From Ideonella sp. (lineage in GTDB: Bacteria; Pseudomonadota; Gammaproteobacteria; Burkholderiales; Burkholderiaceae_C): a stretch of 64,000 nt of DNA. Below the pieces are notes generated by a model. It made no database searches. It worked only from the letters and a program-made list of their open reading frames with translations, and was not told the origin of the DNA. Location: the NCBI GenBank assembly GCA_015075165.1, contig JABTUY010000001.1, forward strand, positions 186,001 through 250,000. The letters run 5' to 3'. Positions 1-9,843 of the stretch are shown here, piece after piece. How positions within the stretch are numbered: the stretch's first letter is position 1; every line of letters starts with the position of its first letter. The translations under genes were made by a program, and so were the position numbers.

Positions 1-66
1 GCGAGCCCGCAGGGACTCGCGCCCGTCCACCCTCGCCCTGCGCGATATCCGGCCGGAGCGGCTGGT

Positions 67-1455
67 CTACTGTTTCACGCTCGGCGACCGATCGGCCGGC
101 CTGCCGCGGGCGCCGAATCGGTACCGCGCCAGGAACGCGTCGAAACGCGCATCGCCACGCACACCGTCCCACGCCGGATCGGTGAGCGCATAGATGGTGT
201 TGGAGTCGCGCGTCACCGCGGCCTCGTCGAGCAGGCCGAACACGGCGTCGTGGTCGCCGCGACGCAGTTCGATCAATGCGAGCTGGTACGGTGACACATA
301 GAGCCCGGCGAAGCGCGCGTGCAGTCGATCGAGCGCCTGTTGCACGCCCCTGGAATCGCCGAGCTGGCCCAACGCCTGCGCGACGCCGACCAACCCGATC
401 GGATGCTGCGGGGCCTTCGCGTCGAGGTGGCGGTAGTGTTCGAGCGCGACTTCGGCGCGGCCGGTGAACAGGCCCAGCGCGCCGAGCATGTGCAGCGCCG
501 GCAGGTGTGTGGGCGCCAAATCGAGGATCGATTCGATCTCACGGCGCGCGTCTGCGTAGCGCCGCTGTGCCACGCGCAGCAGCGCGACCTGCCAGCGCGT
601 GTTGAGGTAGTGTGGATCGAGCCCGCGCGCGCGTTGCAGCTCGATCTCGGCGCGCTCGAACTCGCCGGCCAGCAGCAAGTGCGCACCGTGACCCAAGTGC
701 GCGAATGCCAGGTTGGGCGCCAGCTCGATCGCGCGCTCGAGATGCCTGCTCGCCGCGGGCCAGTCGAACCGGTAGCGGTGCAGCGTGGACCCCAGCAACG
801 TAAGCGCCTCGGCGTTCAACGGTTCGAATTCGAGCGCGCGTTGCAATGCTTCGGTCGCATGGTCGACCCACGGCAGCGGCGACTCGTACAGCTCGGCCAC
901 CAGGTTCATCCAGGCGCGCGCGGCGCCGAGGTAGGCCGCCGCGTGTTCGCCGTCTTCGCGGATCGCTGCCTCGAAGCGCTGCACCGCCTTGCGCAGCGGC
1001 TCTTCGCCGCCTTCTCGCAAGAAGTGATAGCCGCGCTCGACCAGGTCTCTCGCGCGGCGCGAGCCGGCTTGTCGCCGATCTTCGAGGCGCTCCAGCTTGG
1101 GCACGTAGCTGCCCACCGGCAGCTCGATGCGTACCGTCGAGCCGCTGCCTTCGGTATCGTAGTAGCGCTTCAGGCGTTGGCGCAGCCGCCGCGCCTCGAC
1201 GCGCACGATGGTGTCGCGCGCCGGGTCGTAGGCGCGCGCGCTGCGCTCGAACAGTTCGACCGCGAGCACCGACTCCTTCAGCGCCCGGGTGTCGCCCGCT
1301 ACCGTGCGCTCGACCAGGTGGCGCAGCATGCGCTGGTGCCGCGGCGAAGGCTTGAACACGCTGCTCGCGGTGATGCGGCCGAGTTCGCGGTCGACGATCG
1401 ACGACGGGATCGATGCGTCAACGACAACGCGGTCGGACGACGAAGGATTCTCCAT
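67..1455 (-). CDS. TPR-repeat protein with N-terminal winged-helix-like domain
   Basis: Predicted cytoplasmic protein of 462 aa; exact role unknown. Residues about 20-115 resemble the N-terminal domain shared by many TPR and adenylate-cyclase-like regulators: a helical segment, the run DTIVRVEARRLRQRLKRYY near residue 80, then a stretch ending ELPVGSYVP. This domain is thought to be a winged helix, so DNA or protein binding is possible. Residues about 150-410 form helical TPR units with the usual alanine, glycine and tyrosine spacing. The C-terminus (DPAWDGVRGDARFDAFLARY) is typical of such proteins. I start at the ATG at 1455; an in-frame start at 1506 would add 17 residues. A perfect 9-bp hairpin directly abuts this ATG, and no Shine-Dalgarno site is visible. 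It lies 109 bp downstream of, and on the same strand as, the VCBS-repeat gene. Signal transduction is inference only. Confidence 0.75.
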   Translation of the reverse strand: MENPSSSDRVVVDASIPSSIVDRELGRITASSVFKPSPRHQRMLRHLVERTVAGDTRALKESVLAVELFERSARAYDPARDTIVRVEARRLRQRLKRYYDTEGSGSTVRIELPVGSYVPKLERLEDRRQAGSRRARDLVERGYHFLREGGEEPLRKAVQRFEAAIREDGEHAAAYLGAARAWMNLVAELYESPLPWVDHATEALQRALEFEPLNAEALTLLGSTLHRYRFDWPAASRHLERAIELAPNLAFAHLGHGAHLLLAGEFERAEIELQRARGLDPHYLNTRWQVALLRVAQRRYADARREIESILDLAPTHLPALHMLGALGLFTGRAEVALEHYRHLDAKAPQHPIGLVGVAQALGQLGDSRGVQQALDRLHARFAGLYVSPYQLALIELRRGDHDAVFGLLDEAAVTRDSNTIYALTDPAWDGVRGDARFDAFLARYRFGARGRPADRSPSVKQ

Positions 1456-1479
1456 GGCCGGGACACTGCGGTCCCGGCC
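1456..1479. repeat. Perfect 9-bp inverted repeat abutting the TPR gene start
   Basis: Arms 1456-1464 and 1471-1479 are perfect reverse complements with a 6-nt loop. In the minus-strand transcript the hairpin ends exactly at the ATG. No T-run follows, so it does not look like an intrinsic terminator. It could be an operator, a start-codon-occluding hairpin, or part of the coding region if the upstream in-frame start is used. Confidence 0.6.
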
Positions 1480-1564
1480 AGCATAGCGGCGCTGCGCTGG
1501 CGGCACCAGCCCGCTGCCGGGGGGTAGCCGCTGGACGGTGCCCCGGTGCCGCGAGGGCCGGCAT

Positions 1565-4500
1565 CTACTGCACCGTCAGCGTGAAGTTGACGCTGTGCGA
1601 CAGCGTGCCGTCGCTGGCGGTCACCTGCACCGTGTAGGTGCCGGCGGGCGTGCCGACTGCAGGCGTCGTCCCACCGCCGGGGCTGCCCCCGCCGGGCTGG
1701 GTGCCATCGCCACCCCCGCCGCCGCCACCACAGGCGTACAGGCTCAGCGCGACGAGCGAAGCCGCAAGCTGCCAGCGGCGGCGCCGGCGTGGCGCGCCGA
1801 TCGCGAGCATCACCAGCGCGGGTGCGCCCGCGAGCGTCACTGCACCGACGAACGCCGTTGCGCGCGGCGTGGTCGTGATGGTCAGCGTAGTGCTGGCCGC
1901 ACCGGCGCCGACCACAACGCTCGGCGGTGCGAACGAACAGGCCGCGCCGGCCGGCAGGCCACTGCAGGCGAACGATACCGTGCCGCTGAAGCCGCCGCTC
2001 GGCTCGATCGTGAGCGTGGTGCTCGCCGCCTGGCCCGCCGCGACGCTCGCCGCCACTGCCGTCGCGACAACGCCGAAGTCGCGCGGCGGCACCGCCGCCG
2101 CGACGCTGAGCAGCAGCGTCGATCCCACGAGCATGTCGGGCTTGCCGTCGCCATTCAACTCGAGCGCGCGCGGCACGCCGCTGATCGGCAGGTGGATCGC
2201 CAGGTTCGGGCCCGGTGAGTCGGTGGGTCCAGTCGATCGCAGCGTGCCATCGCCATTGCCGAGCAGGATGCCGCTCTTGCCGGTGAACGGATCGAACACC
2301 GCCACGTCAGGCGCGCCGTCGCCATCGAAGTCGGCCACCCCGATCTGCTGCTGGCTGCTGAGATACTGGCCACTGTAGGTCTTGAGGATCGGTGCGGCGA
2401 ACGTGCCGTCACCCCGACCTTTCGCAACGGCGATCTGCAGCGTCGCGCCGCTGGTGCCGCCGAGCGCGACCAGATCGAGCGCGCCGTCGCGGTCCATGTC
2501 GGCTGCCACGATCGGTGCCGGCACGCTGTCGCCGGCAAAGCGCGCGATCTGCTCGGGCCCTGCGACATCGGCCGGCGCCGCGAAGCTGCCGTCGCCGGCG
2601 CCGAGCGCGACCTGGATGCGAGAGACGAAGCCGCCGACGCTGGACGGCGTCGCCGTCTGACTCACGATCACCAAGTCGGCCCGACCGTCGGCGTTCAGGT
2701 CGTTCACCTGCTGCACCTGCGACGTCAGGTTGAACGGTGTGCTCGCCGGCCCGCTGTGAAAGATGATCGTGCGCGGCGGCTGGAAGCTGCCGTCGCCGTT
2801 GCCCAACTGCACCGCGGTGCCGACGGTGAGCGTGTCGGCGTGCAGTGCGGTCGTGCGGATGCCGTAGACGAGGTCGGCGCGGCCGTCGCCGTTCACGTCG
2901 GCAGCGAACAGGTTGCTCAGACTGAGGTCGACATCGAAGTCGCCCGCCGGCGCGAAACTGGGCGCGGGCACGAATGTCGGCGCTGCGAAAGCGCCGCTGC
3001 CGTCGCCAAGCGCGATCAGCAGGCCGGTTGAATAGAAGCCGCTCGGGGTCGGCCGTGCGATGAAATCCTTGCCGAGGAACACGAGGTCGATGCGCGCATC
3101 GCCATTCACGTCGGCCAGTGCGAAAGACTCGATCTCGCGCAGCGCGAACGATTCACCGCCGAGCGCGATCGTCGCCACCGGCAACGTGCCGCGCGCCGTG
3201 AAGCCGCCACGCCCATCGCCGACGTAGGCGCTGAACGACACGTCTGCGTTGACGCCGACCGCGTCGAGCACGCCGTCGCCGTTCAAGTCCACGAGGTTGC
3301 GCCCGGTGTGCACGAACGGCAGCGACGGCGCGCCGCGAAAACTGCCGTCGCCGTTGCCGAGCAGCGCGTAGGCCTGCGCCACGCTGAACTGGTCGCCGCC
3401 GAAGTAGCCACCGTTGCCCAGACCCACGAACAGGTCGACGTGGCCGTCGCCGTTCAGATCGGTCGCGCTGAGGTAGCCGACGCTGTCGTTCGATGCGTAG
3501 GCCCTGCCCGCACTGAATGTGCCGTCCCCGTGGCCGAGGTGCAGTCGAACGGTCGCGCCGTCGTTGACGGCGATGTCGAGTTTGCCGTCGTGGTCGAAGT
3601 CCGCGAGCGCCAGGTTCGGCCCGTTGCCCGACGTGGCGAACCCCGGCACGAAGGCGCCCGCCCCTTCGGTGAAGCGGCCGCTACCGTCGTTGAGCAGCAC
3701 GAGGCCGTTCGAGCCGACGATGTCGAAACGCCCGAGGCCGCGCAGGTCGCCGGCCGCCAGCGTGACGATGGGCTGCGCGCTCAACCCGCCGCGCGGCGTG
3801 GCGACGGCGAACGACTGCGGCGCATCGAGCGTGCCGTCGCCGCGGCCGGTCAGCACCGAGACGGTCTCCTGCTGCGCGTCGTCGATCGTCGTGACCACGA
3901 CGTCGACCTTGCCGTCGCCGTTGAAGTCGGCCATCACCGCAGCTTCGGCCTGGCGACCCGGTAGCGCAATGTGGCGTGCGGCGCTGACGGTGCCGTCGTG
4001 CTGGGCCAGCCACACGGCGATCGATCCGGCGGACAGATCGAGGCCGACCACGTCGGCCAGGCCGTCGCCGTTCAGGTCGCCGCCCACGACGGCGTGCACG
4101 TCCGGTTGCGCATGGTCGCGCGCAAAGGTGTGCACGGTCTGTGTAGTGGGGTCGATCGTGCCGTGGTACAGCGCTTCGCTGCCGGCCATGCGGTCGTAGC
4201 CGGCCGATGCGAACATGTCGAAGCCCTGGTTCGTGCGCCCGAGGAAGAGGCCGCGGCGCGACCCGATGCCGAGCGTGGCCTGCGCGCAGCCACCGGCGAA
4301 CACGTTGGGTGTCGTCGTCAGGCCTGCCTGCACGTGCAGTTGGTTCTGGAAATCGTCGGTGCGACTGAGTACCTGGATCTCGGGGCTCGTGAAGCTCAGC
4401 GTATACGTTCCCTGGTGGTAGCGCAGCGAGCAGTCGGGCTGACGCAGCAGGGCGATCGCGCGGCCTGGCTCGGCTCTGATCAGCGTGCGGTTGCCCTCGA

Positions 4501-4834
4501 AGTCGGCGGTTGCGGGCGCGTCGCCAGCGGCCGCGAGCACGCGCACCCGTGCGGCATTCAGCGCACGCCGCGCGAACAGCGTGAAGCGCTCGACGCGCGC
4601 ACCGAACGACAGATCGCGCCACTTCGGGTGCGCGCGGGCCTGGCGAGCGCGCTCCACGGCAATGCGCTGCTCGACCGTGTACGACGCGGCGCTGCGCGCG
4701 GCCGCATCGATCGCGCCGGGCGCCGATGCGTCGGCGCCGGCCAGCGCCAGCGGCACGGCGACCACGATGGCCGCCAAGGCCGGCCCGGCCCACTTGAAGC
4801 GCTGTCGCGGCTTGTCGACGGTGAATCCGCCCAT
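1565..4834 (-). CDS. FG-GAP/VCBS repeat surface protein with Ig-like C-terminus
   Basis: Large exported protein of 1089 aa. Residues about 14-36 form an N-terminal hydrophobic segment after a short basic stretch, a signal peptide or anchor. From about residue 240 to 910 I count roughly twelve aspartate-rich loops of the form DxNGDGxxDxV (for example DLNGDGLADVVGLD, DFNGDGKVDVVVTT, DVNGDGRADLVYG). These are the calcium-binding loops of integrin-type beta-propeller repeats. Residues 919-990 form an Ig-like or invasin-like beta domain. A second beta domain (GTPAGTYTVQVTAS near residue 1065) ends the protein. Between them lies an unusual hydrophobic-RRRRR-hydrophobic segment followed by a cysteine and seven glycines. 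The ATG has a purine-rich site (AAGGGGG) about 6 nt upstream. Such proteins are usually secreted or cell-surface; the ligand is unknown. Confidence 0.85.
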   Translation of the reverse strand: MGGFTVDKPRQRFKWAGPALAAIVVAVPLALAGADASAPGAIDAAARSAASYTVEQRIAVERARQARAHPKWRDLSFGARVERFTLFARRALNAARVRVLAAAGDAPATADFEGNRTLIRAEPGRAIALLRQPDCSLRYHQGTYTLSFTSPEIQVLSRTDDFQNQLHVQAGLTTTPNVFAGGCAQATLGIGSRRGLFLGRTNQGFDMFASAGYDRMAGSEALYHGTIDPTTQTVHTFARDHAQPDVHAVVGGDLNGDGLADVVGLDLSAGSIAVWLAQHDGTVSAARHIALPGRQAEAAVMADFNGDGKVDVVVTTIDDAQQETVSVLTGRGDGTLDAPQSFAVATPRGGLSAQPIVTLAAGDLRGLGRFDIVGSNGLVLLNDGSGRFTEGAGAFVPGFATSGNGPNLALADFDHDGKLDIAVNDGATVRLHLGHGDGTFSAGRAYASNDSVGYLSATDLNGDGHVDLFVGLGNGGYFGGDQFSVAQAYALLGNGDGSFRGAPSLPFVHTGRNLVDLNGDGVLDAVGVNADVSFSAYVGDGRGGFTARGTLPVATIALGGESFALREIESFALADVNGDARIDLVFLGKDFIARPTPSGFYSTGLLIALGDGSGAFAAPTFVPAPSFAPAGDFDVDLSLSNLFAADVNGDGRADLVYGIRTTALHADTLTVGTAVQLGNGDGSFQPPRTIIFHSGPASTPFNLTSQVQQVNDLNADGRADLVIVSQTATPSSVGGFVSRIQVALGAGDGSFAAPADVAGPEQIARFAGDSVPAPIVAADMDRDGALDLVALGGTSGATLQIAVAKGRGDGTFAAPILKTYSGQYLSSQQQIGVADFDGDGAPDVAVFDPFTGKSGILLGNGDGTLRSTGPTDSPGPNLAIHLPISGVPRALELNGDGKPDMLVGSTLLLSVAAAVPPRDFGVVATAVAASVAAGQAASTTLTIEPSGGFSGTVSFACSGLPAGAACSFAPPSVVVGAGAASTTLTITTTPRATAFVGAVTLAGAPALVMLAIGAPRRRRRWQLAASLVALSLYACGGGGGGGDGTQPGGGSPGGGTTPAVGTPAGTYTVQVTASDGTLSHSVNFTLTVQ

Positions 4835-4974
4835 GACTGCCCCCTTGCCGACCCCATTGCCGCTTCAGAGGATAGGTAGCCGCCGCACGCGCCGCAACAC
4901 CGACCCCGTGACATGGGGGTGACAAGCGACCCGCAGCGCCGCGGGGTGCATGCAGCCGCGGGTGCGCAGCGCGC

Positions 4975-5757
4975 TCAGTCGCGGACGCGCCGCGCCGACT
5001 CGTACAGGCACACCGCGGCCGCCGCCGCGACGTTGAGCGACTCTTCGCCGCCAGGCTGCGGGATCGCGAGCTGCAGCGCGCAGCGCGCGAGCAACGCGCT
5101 CGACACGCCCTGGCCTTCGTGGCCGAATACCCAGGCGCACGGTCGTGGCAACGCTGCGTGAACGATCGAACGCGGCGCGTGCGGGCTGGTGGCGACCAGT
5201 GGCACGCCGAGCGCGGCGAGCGCGCTGGCGTCGACCGCCTCGACCAGCCGCAACGCGAAGTGCGCGCCCATCGCCGCGCGCACCACCTTCGGGGACCACA
5301 GTGCCGCGCAGCCTTGCAGCGCCACCACCTGCTCGACGCCGAAAGCGGCCGCGCTGCGCAGGATGCTGCCGACGTTGCCGGCGTCCTGCAGGCGGTCGAG
5401 CACCACGCTGCGGCGGCCGGCGGCTACCGGCAGCGGCCCGGGCCAGGCCACCAGCGCTGCCACCGGCGCCTTCGACGACAACGCGCCGATGCCCGACCAC
5501 AGCGCGTCATCGACCACTCGCACGCGCGCGGCCGCGCCGATCAGATCGCGCAGGTCCGGGTCGTGCTCGCGCGACGCGACGACCAGCAGCTCCTGCAGCG
5601 GCTGCGCACGCGCCGCCGCCGCGCGCAGCAGATGGTCGCCCTCGAGCCAGACCTGGTCGAGCTTGCGGTACGCATCCGGCGCGGCGTTGAGCCGGCGCAC
5701 GCGCACCAGCAATGCGTTGTCGCGCGACGTGATGCGGCTGCGGGTCGGGGCGGTCAT
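4975..5757 (-). CDS. SpoU/TrmH-family RNA 2'-O-methyltransferase
   Basis: A 260-aa S-adenosylmethionine-dependent RNA ribose methyltransferase of the SPOUT class. The three SpoU motifs are complete: motif 1 [19 protein letters not shown] at 120-138, motif 2 FGHEGQGVS at 211-219, motif 3 [18 protein letters not shown] at 232-249. The N-terminal roughly 100 residues form a substrate-binding domain as in 23S rRNA methyltransferases of the RlmB/TsnR type. The target nucleotide cannot be told from sequence. The start ATG overlaps the rnhB stop by 4 bp (ATGA), so it is the last gene of the long rpsB-to-rnhB transcription unit and probably translationally coupled. Confidence 0.9.
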   Translation of the reverse strand: MTAPTRSRITSRDNALLVRVRRLNAAPDAYRKLDQVWLEGDHLLRAAAARAQPLQELLVVASREHDPDLRDLIGAAARVRVVDDALWSGIGALSSKAPVAALVAWPGPLPVAAGRRSVVLDRLQDAGNVGSILRSAAAFGVEQVVALQGCAALWSPKVVRAAMGAHFALRLVEAVDASALAALGVPLVATSPHAPRSIVHAALPRPCAWVFGHEGQGVSSALLARCALQLAIPQPGGEESLNVAAAAAVCLYESARRVRD

Positions 5758-6380
5758 CCGATACCCAGCGATTGCCGCACCGGCGCGAAGCTGCGGCGGT
5801 GCGCCGCGCAGGCGCCGTGCTCGCGCAGCGCGCGCAGGTGTTCGGGCGTGGCATAGCCCTTGTGCACGTCGAAGCCGTACTCGGGGTGGGCACGATGCAG
5901 CCGCTCCTCACACAGGCGGTCGCGGTGCACCTTGGCCAGGATCGACGCCGCCGAGATCGCCGCCACCGTGGCATCGCCCCTCACCACGGCGTCGGCCGGC
6001 ACGCGCAGCACCGGCAGCTGGTTGCCGTCGACCAGCACGCGCGACGGCGTAAGCCGCAGACCCTCGACCGCGCGGCGCATCGCCAACAGCGTGGCCTGCA
6101 GGATGTTCAGCGTGTCGATCTCCTCGACAGCGGCCTCGGCGATGCACAACGCCAGCGCACGCTCGCGGATCCGGTCGAACAGCTCGGCGCGGCGCAACGG
6201 CGACAGCTGCTTCGAATCGGCGAGGCCCGGCACCGGGTGCTCGTCGTCGAGGATCACCGCCGCGGCAACCACCGGGCCGGCCAGCGGGCCGCGGCCGGCT
6301 TCGTCGACGCCGGCCAGCAGGCCGGGCCGGTGCCAGTCGAGGCCGAGTTGCTCAGCCGCCAAGAACCGTCGCGATCGCAT
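5754..6380 (-). CDS. rnhB: Ribonuclease HII
   Basis: Cleaves the RNA strand of RNA-DNA hybrids, including single misincorporated ribonucleotides. At 208 aa it has the usual length. The catalytic DEAGRG motif is present (Asp26, Glu27), followed by [14 protein letters not shown] and DSKQLS, with the third acidic residue at Asp118 (VDGNQ) and a fourth in HRDR. I chose the ATG at 6380, which overlaps the end of lpxB by 29 bp; a TTG six codons later would also leave the fold intact. The position directly after lpxB is the standard proteobacterial arrangement. Confidence 0.95.
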   Translation of the reverse strand: MRSRRFLAAEQLGLDWHRPGLLAGVDEAGRGPLAGPVVAAAVILDDEHPVPGLADSKQLSPLRRAELFDRIRERALALCIAEAAVEEIDTLNILQATLLAMRRAVEGLRLTPSRVLVDGNQLPVLRVPADAVVRGDATVAAISAASILAKVHRDRLCEERLHRAHPEYGFDVHKGYATPEHLRALREHGACAAHRRSFAPVRQSLGIG

Positions 6381-7497
6381 CGGTGGCGGTGCGCGCGGTG
6401 TCGCGGCGCAGCAGGTGGTGCAGTTCGGTGAAGCGCGCAACCAGCGCGTCGGCGCGCGCCGGCTGATCGAGCCACTGCAGCACGGCCGCGGCCAGCGCCT
6501 GCGGCGTGGCCTCGTACTGCAGCAGCTCGGGTACGACGAACTCGCGGCACAGGATGTTCGGCAGGCCCACCCACGGCTGCAGGTTCATCCGCTTCATGAT
6601 CTGCCACGACAGCGCGTTCATGCGGTAGGCGATCACCATCGGCCGCTTGAACAGCGCCGCCTCGAGCGTGGCGGTGCCGCTGGCGATCAAGGTCGCGTCG
6701 CACGCGGCCAGCACCTCGTGCGAGCGGCCGTCGAGCAGCACGATGCCGGCCTGCGGCGCGTGCGCAGCGACCAGCGGCTCGACCCTCGCACGCAGGCCCG
6801 GTGCCACCGGCAGCACGAAGCGCAGGTCGCGCCGCTGCTGCCGCAGCAGCCCGGCCGCCTGCAGGAACGCCGGCGCGTTGGCGTCGATCTCCGAGCGCCG
6901 GCTGCCCGGCAGGATCGCCACCACGGTATCGGACGGCGCGAGCCCGAGCACAGCGCGGCTTTCGGCGCGCGGCGGCACCAGCGGGATCGTGTCGGCCAGC
7001 GGATGGCCGACGAAGGTGGCGGCGACACCGGCGCGGCGCAGGATCTCGGGCTCGAACGGGAACAGGCACAACACGTGCTGCACGGCGCGCGCGATCAGCT
7101 GCACGCGGTTCGCGCGCCAAGCCCAGATCGACGGGCAGACGAACTGGATCGTGCGCAACCCCGCCGCGCGCAGCCGCTCGGCCAGCCCGAGGTTGAAGTC
7201 CGGCGCGTCGACGCCGATGAACGCGTCGGGTCGCTCGCACAGCAGCCGGTCGCCGAGTCGGCGCCGGATGTCGGCGATCTCGCGGTAGTGGCGCAGCACC
7301 TCGAAGTAGCCGCGCACCGCGAGCTTGTCCGACGGCCACCAGGCCTGAAGGCCCTGCCCTTGCATCTGCGGCCCGCCGATGCCGACAGTGGCGGCCTCGG
7401 GCCAGCGCGCGCGCACACCGCGCAGCAGCAGCCCTGCCAGCAGGTCGCCCGACGCCTCGCCGGCGACCAGGGCCAATCGCGGCGCGGCGGGCGACAC
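6352..7497 (-). CDS. lpxB: Lipid-A-disaccharide synthase
   Basis: Inverting glycosyltransferase (family GT19) that joins UDP-2,3-diacylglucosamine and lipid X to make lipid A disaccharide at the inner membrane. It is 381 aa, normal for the family. Visible hallmarks are the N-terminal VAGEASGD at 11-18, IGGPQM, the VCPSIWAWR stretch, FEPEIL, and PGSRRSEID for nucleotide-sugar binding. The start is a GTG lying 8 nt beyond the lpxA stop; no in-frame ATG occurs before residue 49, so GTG is almost certainly used. It is coupled downstream to rnhB by a 29-bp overlap. Confidence 0.96.
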   Translation of the reverse strand: MSPAAPRLALVAGEASGDLLAGLLLRGVRARWPEAATVGIGGPQMQGQGLQAWWPSDKLAVRGYFEVLRHYREIADIRRRLGDRLLCERPDAFIGVDAPDFNLGLAERLRAAGLRTIQFVCPSIWAWRANRVQLIARAVQHVLCLFPFEPEILRRAGVAATFVGHPLADTIPLVPPRAESRAVLGLAPSDTVVAILPGSRRSEIDANAPAFLQAAGLLRQQRRDLRFVLPVAPGLRARVEPLVAAHAPQAGIVLLDGRSHEVLAACDATLIASGTATLEAALFKRPMVIAYRMNALSWQIMKRMNLQPWVGLPNILCREFVVPELLQYEATPQALAAAVLQWLDQPARADALVARFTELHHLLRRDTARTATDAIATVLGG

Positions 7498-7504
7498 GGC
7501 TGCT

Positions 7505-8293
7505 TCAGCGAACGATGCCGCGCTCGGCGCCGGCCAGGAAGCCGAGCATCAGCTCGATGTCGGCATCGCCCTCGGGCCATTCGCTCTTGCGCGCGGCGAT
7601 CGCCTGGCGCGCGTCGGCCAGCGTCAGACCCTGGCGGTACAGCAGCCGGTGCAGCTGCTTGACCGCGGCGATGCGCTCGGCCGAGTAGCCGCGGCGGCGC
7701 AGGCCCTCCTGGTTGATGCCCTGCGCCTGCGCCGGGTTGCCGGCCACGGTGACGAACGGCGGCACGTCTTGTGCCAGGCGGGTCTGGAAGCCGGCCATCG
7801 CATGGGCGCCGACGCGCACGAACTGGTGCACGCCCGACAGGCCGCCGAGGAACACCCAGTCGCCCAGGTGCACGTGGCCGGCCAGTTGCACCGCGTTGGC
7901 GAGGATCAGGTGGCTGCCGAGCTGGCAGTCGTGCGCGACGTGCACGTAGGCCATGATCCAGTTGTCGTTGCCGAGCCGCGTCACGCCGGCATCCTGCACG
8001 GTGCCGGTGTTGATCGTCACGTACTCGCGGATCGTGTTGCCGTCGCCGATCTCGAGCCGCGTCGGCTCGCCGCCGTACTTCTTGTCCTGCGGTGGCCCGC
8101 CGATCGCGGCGTAGGCGAAGATGCGGTTGTCGCTGCCCAGCGTGGTGTAGCCGTCGATCGACGCATGCGCGCCGATGCGGGTGCGCGCGCCGATGCGCAC
8201 GTGCGGGCCGACGATGGCATACGCGCCGACGCTCACCGTGGCGTCGAGCTCGGCGCTCGGATCGACGATGGCGGTGGCGTGGATCTGCGTCAT
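7505..8293 (-). CDS. lpxA: UDP-N-acetylglucosamine O-acyltransferase
   Basis: First enzyme of lipid A synthesis, moving a hydroxyacyl chain from ACP to UDP-GlcNAc in the cytoplasm. It is 262 aa with a left-handed beta-helix of hexapeptide repeats (pattern I/V-G-x-x) through about residue 190 and a helical C-terminus ([12 protein letters not shown] onward). The catalytic histidine is His121 within VHVAHDC. ATG start. It sits between fabZ (16 nt upstream) and lpxB, as expected for enzymes drawing on the same hydroxyacyl-ACP pool. Confidence 0.97.
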   Translation of the reverse strand: MTQIHATAIVDPSAELDATVSVGAYAIVGPHVRIGARTRIGAHASIDGYTTLGSDNRIFAYAAIGGPPQDKKYGGEPTRLEIGDGNTIREYVTINTGTVQDAGVTRLGNDNWIMAYVHVAHDCQLGSHLILANAVQLAGHVHLGDWVFLGGLSGVHQFVRVGAHAMAGFQTRLAQDVPPFVTVAGNPAQAQGINQEGLRRRGYSAERIAAVKQLHRLLYRQGLTLADARQAIAARKSEWPEGDADIELMLGFLAGAERGIVR

Positions 8294-8309
8294 CGAACCG
8301 GCATCACGC

Positions 8310-8759
8310 TCAACCGATCTTGCGCAGCGTGCACATCACCTCGGCCTCGACCACCGACTCGCCGTCGACGCTGGCACGTACCTTGAACTTGTAGATGCCG
8401 GCCTTCATGCGGTCGATCTCCGCTTCCAGGATCAACTGGTCGCCCGGCTCCACCGGCCGCTTGAAGCGCGCGCCGTCGATGCCGACGAAGTACACCACGT
8501 CCTGCGGCGTCAGCGACTCGCCCAGCGACTCGAACGCCAGCAGCGCCGCGGTCTGCGCCAGCGCCTCGAGCGTCAGCACGCCGGGCATCACCGGCCGGTT
8601 CGGGAAATGGCCACCGAAGAACGGCTCGTTGATGGTCACGTTCTTCAGCGCCTTGATGCGCCGATGCGCCTCGAACTCGAGCACCCGGTCAACGAGCAGG
8701 AACGGGTAGCGGTGCGGCAGCCGCGACAGGATGCGGTGGATGTCCATCGTCGTGCTCAT
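8310..8759 (-). CDS. fabZ: 3-hydroxyacyl-[acyl-carrier-protein] dehydratase
   Basis: Hot-dog-fold dehydratase of fatty acid elongation; it competes with LpxA and LpxD for hydroxyacyl-ACP. It is 149 aa. Active-site residues are His51 in [14 protein letters not shown] and Glu65 in LTLEALAQ; the N-terminal [12 protein letters not shown] is also characteristic. I start at the ATG at 8759 because a GGGGAG site lies 7 nt upstream; a second in-frame ATG is four codons later. The open frame extends much further upstream, but that part is low-similarity sequence overlapping lpxD. Confidence 0.96.
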   Translation of the reverse strand: MSTTMDIHRILSRLPHRYPFLLVDRVLEFEAHRRIKALKNVTINEPFFGGHFPNRPVMPGVLTLEALAQTAALLAFESLGESLTPQDVVYFVGIDGARFKRPVEPGDQLILEAEIDRMKAGIYKFKVRASVDGESVVEAEVMCTLRKIG

Positions 8760-8796
8760 TCGTGAACTCCCCGCCTGGCGCGCCGCACGGCGCGTC

Positions 8797-9822
8797 TCAC
8801 GGCTTCTTCTCCAGAGCGCGCACGCGGTCGCGCAGTGCATGCAGCTGGCGCACGGTGGCTGCGTTCTTCTCCCACGACGCATTGTCGTCGAACGGGAAGT
8901 GCCCGCTGTAGTGCCCCGGCCGGCGGATCGAGCGCGTGACGAAGGTGCAGGCGCTGATCTGCACGTGATCGGCGATCTCGATGTGGCCGAGAATGTTGGC
9001 CGCGCCGCCGATCATGCAATGCCGCCCGATGCGCGCGGAGCCGGCGATGCCGGTGTTGGCCGCGATCGCGGTGTGGGCGCCGATGCGCACGTTGTGCGCC
9101 ACCTGGATCAGGTTGTCGAGCTTGACGCCATCTTCGATCACCGTGTCGTCGAGCGCACCGCGGTCGATGCAGGTGTTGGCGCCGATCTCGACGTCATCGC
9201 CGATCGTCACCGCACCGAGCTGCTCGATCTTCTGCCAGCGGCCGTCCACCGGAGCGAAGCCGAAGCCGTCGCCGCCGATCACCACCCCCGGCTGCACCAC
9301 GCCGCGCGCGCCGATGCGGCAACGCGCACCGAGCACGACGCGCTCGGCCAGCCGCGTGCGGGCACCGACGCTGGCGCGCGCGCCGAGCGTGCAGTGCGCG
9401 CCGATCACCGCATGCGCCTCGACACGCGCGTGCGCGCCGACCACCACCAGCGGACCGATCGAGGCACTGGCATCGACTTGCGCGGTGGGGTCGACCACCG
9501 CGGTCGCGTGCACGCCGGCCGGTGCGGCCGGCTCGGTGCGCTGCCGCCACCATTGCGACAGACGCGCGTAGTACAGGTAGGGGTCGTCGGTGAGCAACGT
9601 CGCACCGCGCGCCAGCGCGGCCTCGCGCTGCGCCGGCGCGACGATCACGCAGGCAGCGCGGCAGCCGGCCAGCTTGCCGGCCAAGTTGGCTTGCGCCAGG
9701 AACGCGATCGCGTACTCGTCGGCCTGTTCGAGCGCCGCGATGCGCTCGATCGGCATGGCCGGGTCGCCGTGCAGTTCGCCGCCGAGCGCGGCCGCGATGT
9801 CACCGAGTCGAACCGGGGCCAC
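8797..9822 (-). CDS. lpxD: UDP-3-O-(3-hydroxyacyl)glucosamine N-acyltransferase
   Basis: Third enzyme of lipid A synthesis, adding the N-linked hydroxyacyl chain. At 341 aa it has the three expected parts: an N-terminal uridine-binding domain (about 1-100), a left-handed beta-helix of hexapeptide repeats (about 105-300), and a C-terminal helix ([18 protein letters not shown]). The catalytic histidine is His243 in QVAHNVRIG. It begins 21 nt after the skp stop and precedes fabZ by 37 nt. Confidence 0.96.
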   Translation of the reverse strand: MAPVRLGDIAAALGGELHGDPAMPIERIAALEQADEYAIAFLAQANLAGKLAGCRAACVIVAPAQREAALARGATLLTDDPYLYYARLSQWWRQRTEPAAPAGVHATAVVDPTAQVDASASIGPLVVVGAHARVEAHAVIGAHCTLGARASVGARTRLAERVVLGARCRIGARGVVQPGVVIGGDGFGFAPVDGRWQKIEQLGAVTIGDDVEIGANTCIDRGALDDTVIEDGVKLDNLIQVAHNVRIGAHTAIAANTGIAGSARIGRHCMIGGAANILGHIEIADHVQISACTFVTRSIRRPGHYSGHFPFDDNASWEKNAATVRQLHALRDRVRALEKKP

Positions 9823-9843
9823 GGGGCCGCAGCGCCGGCCGCG

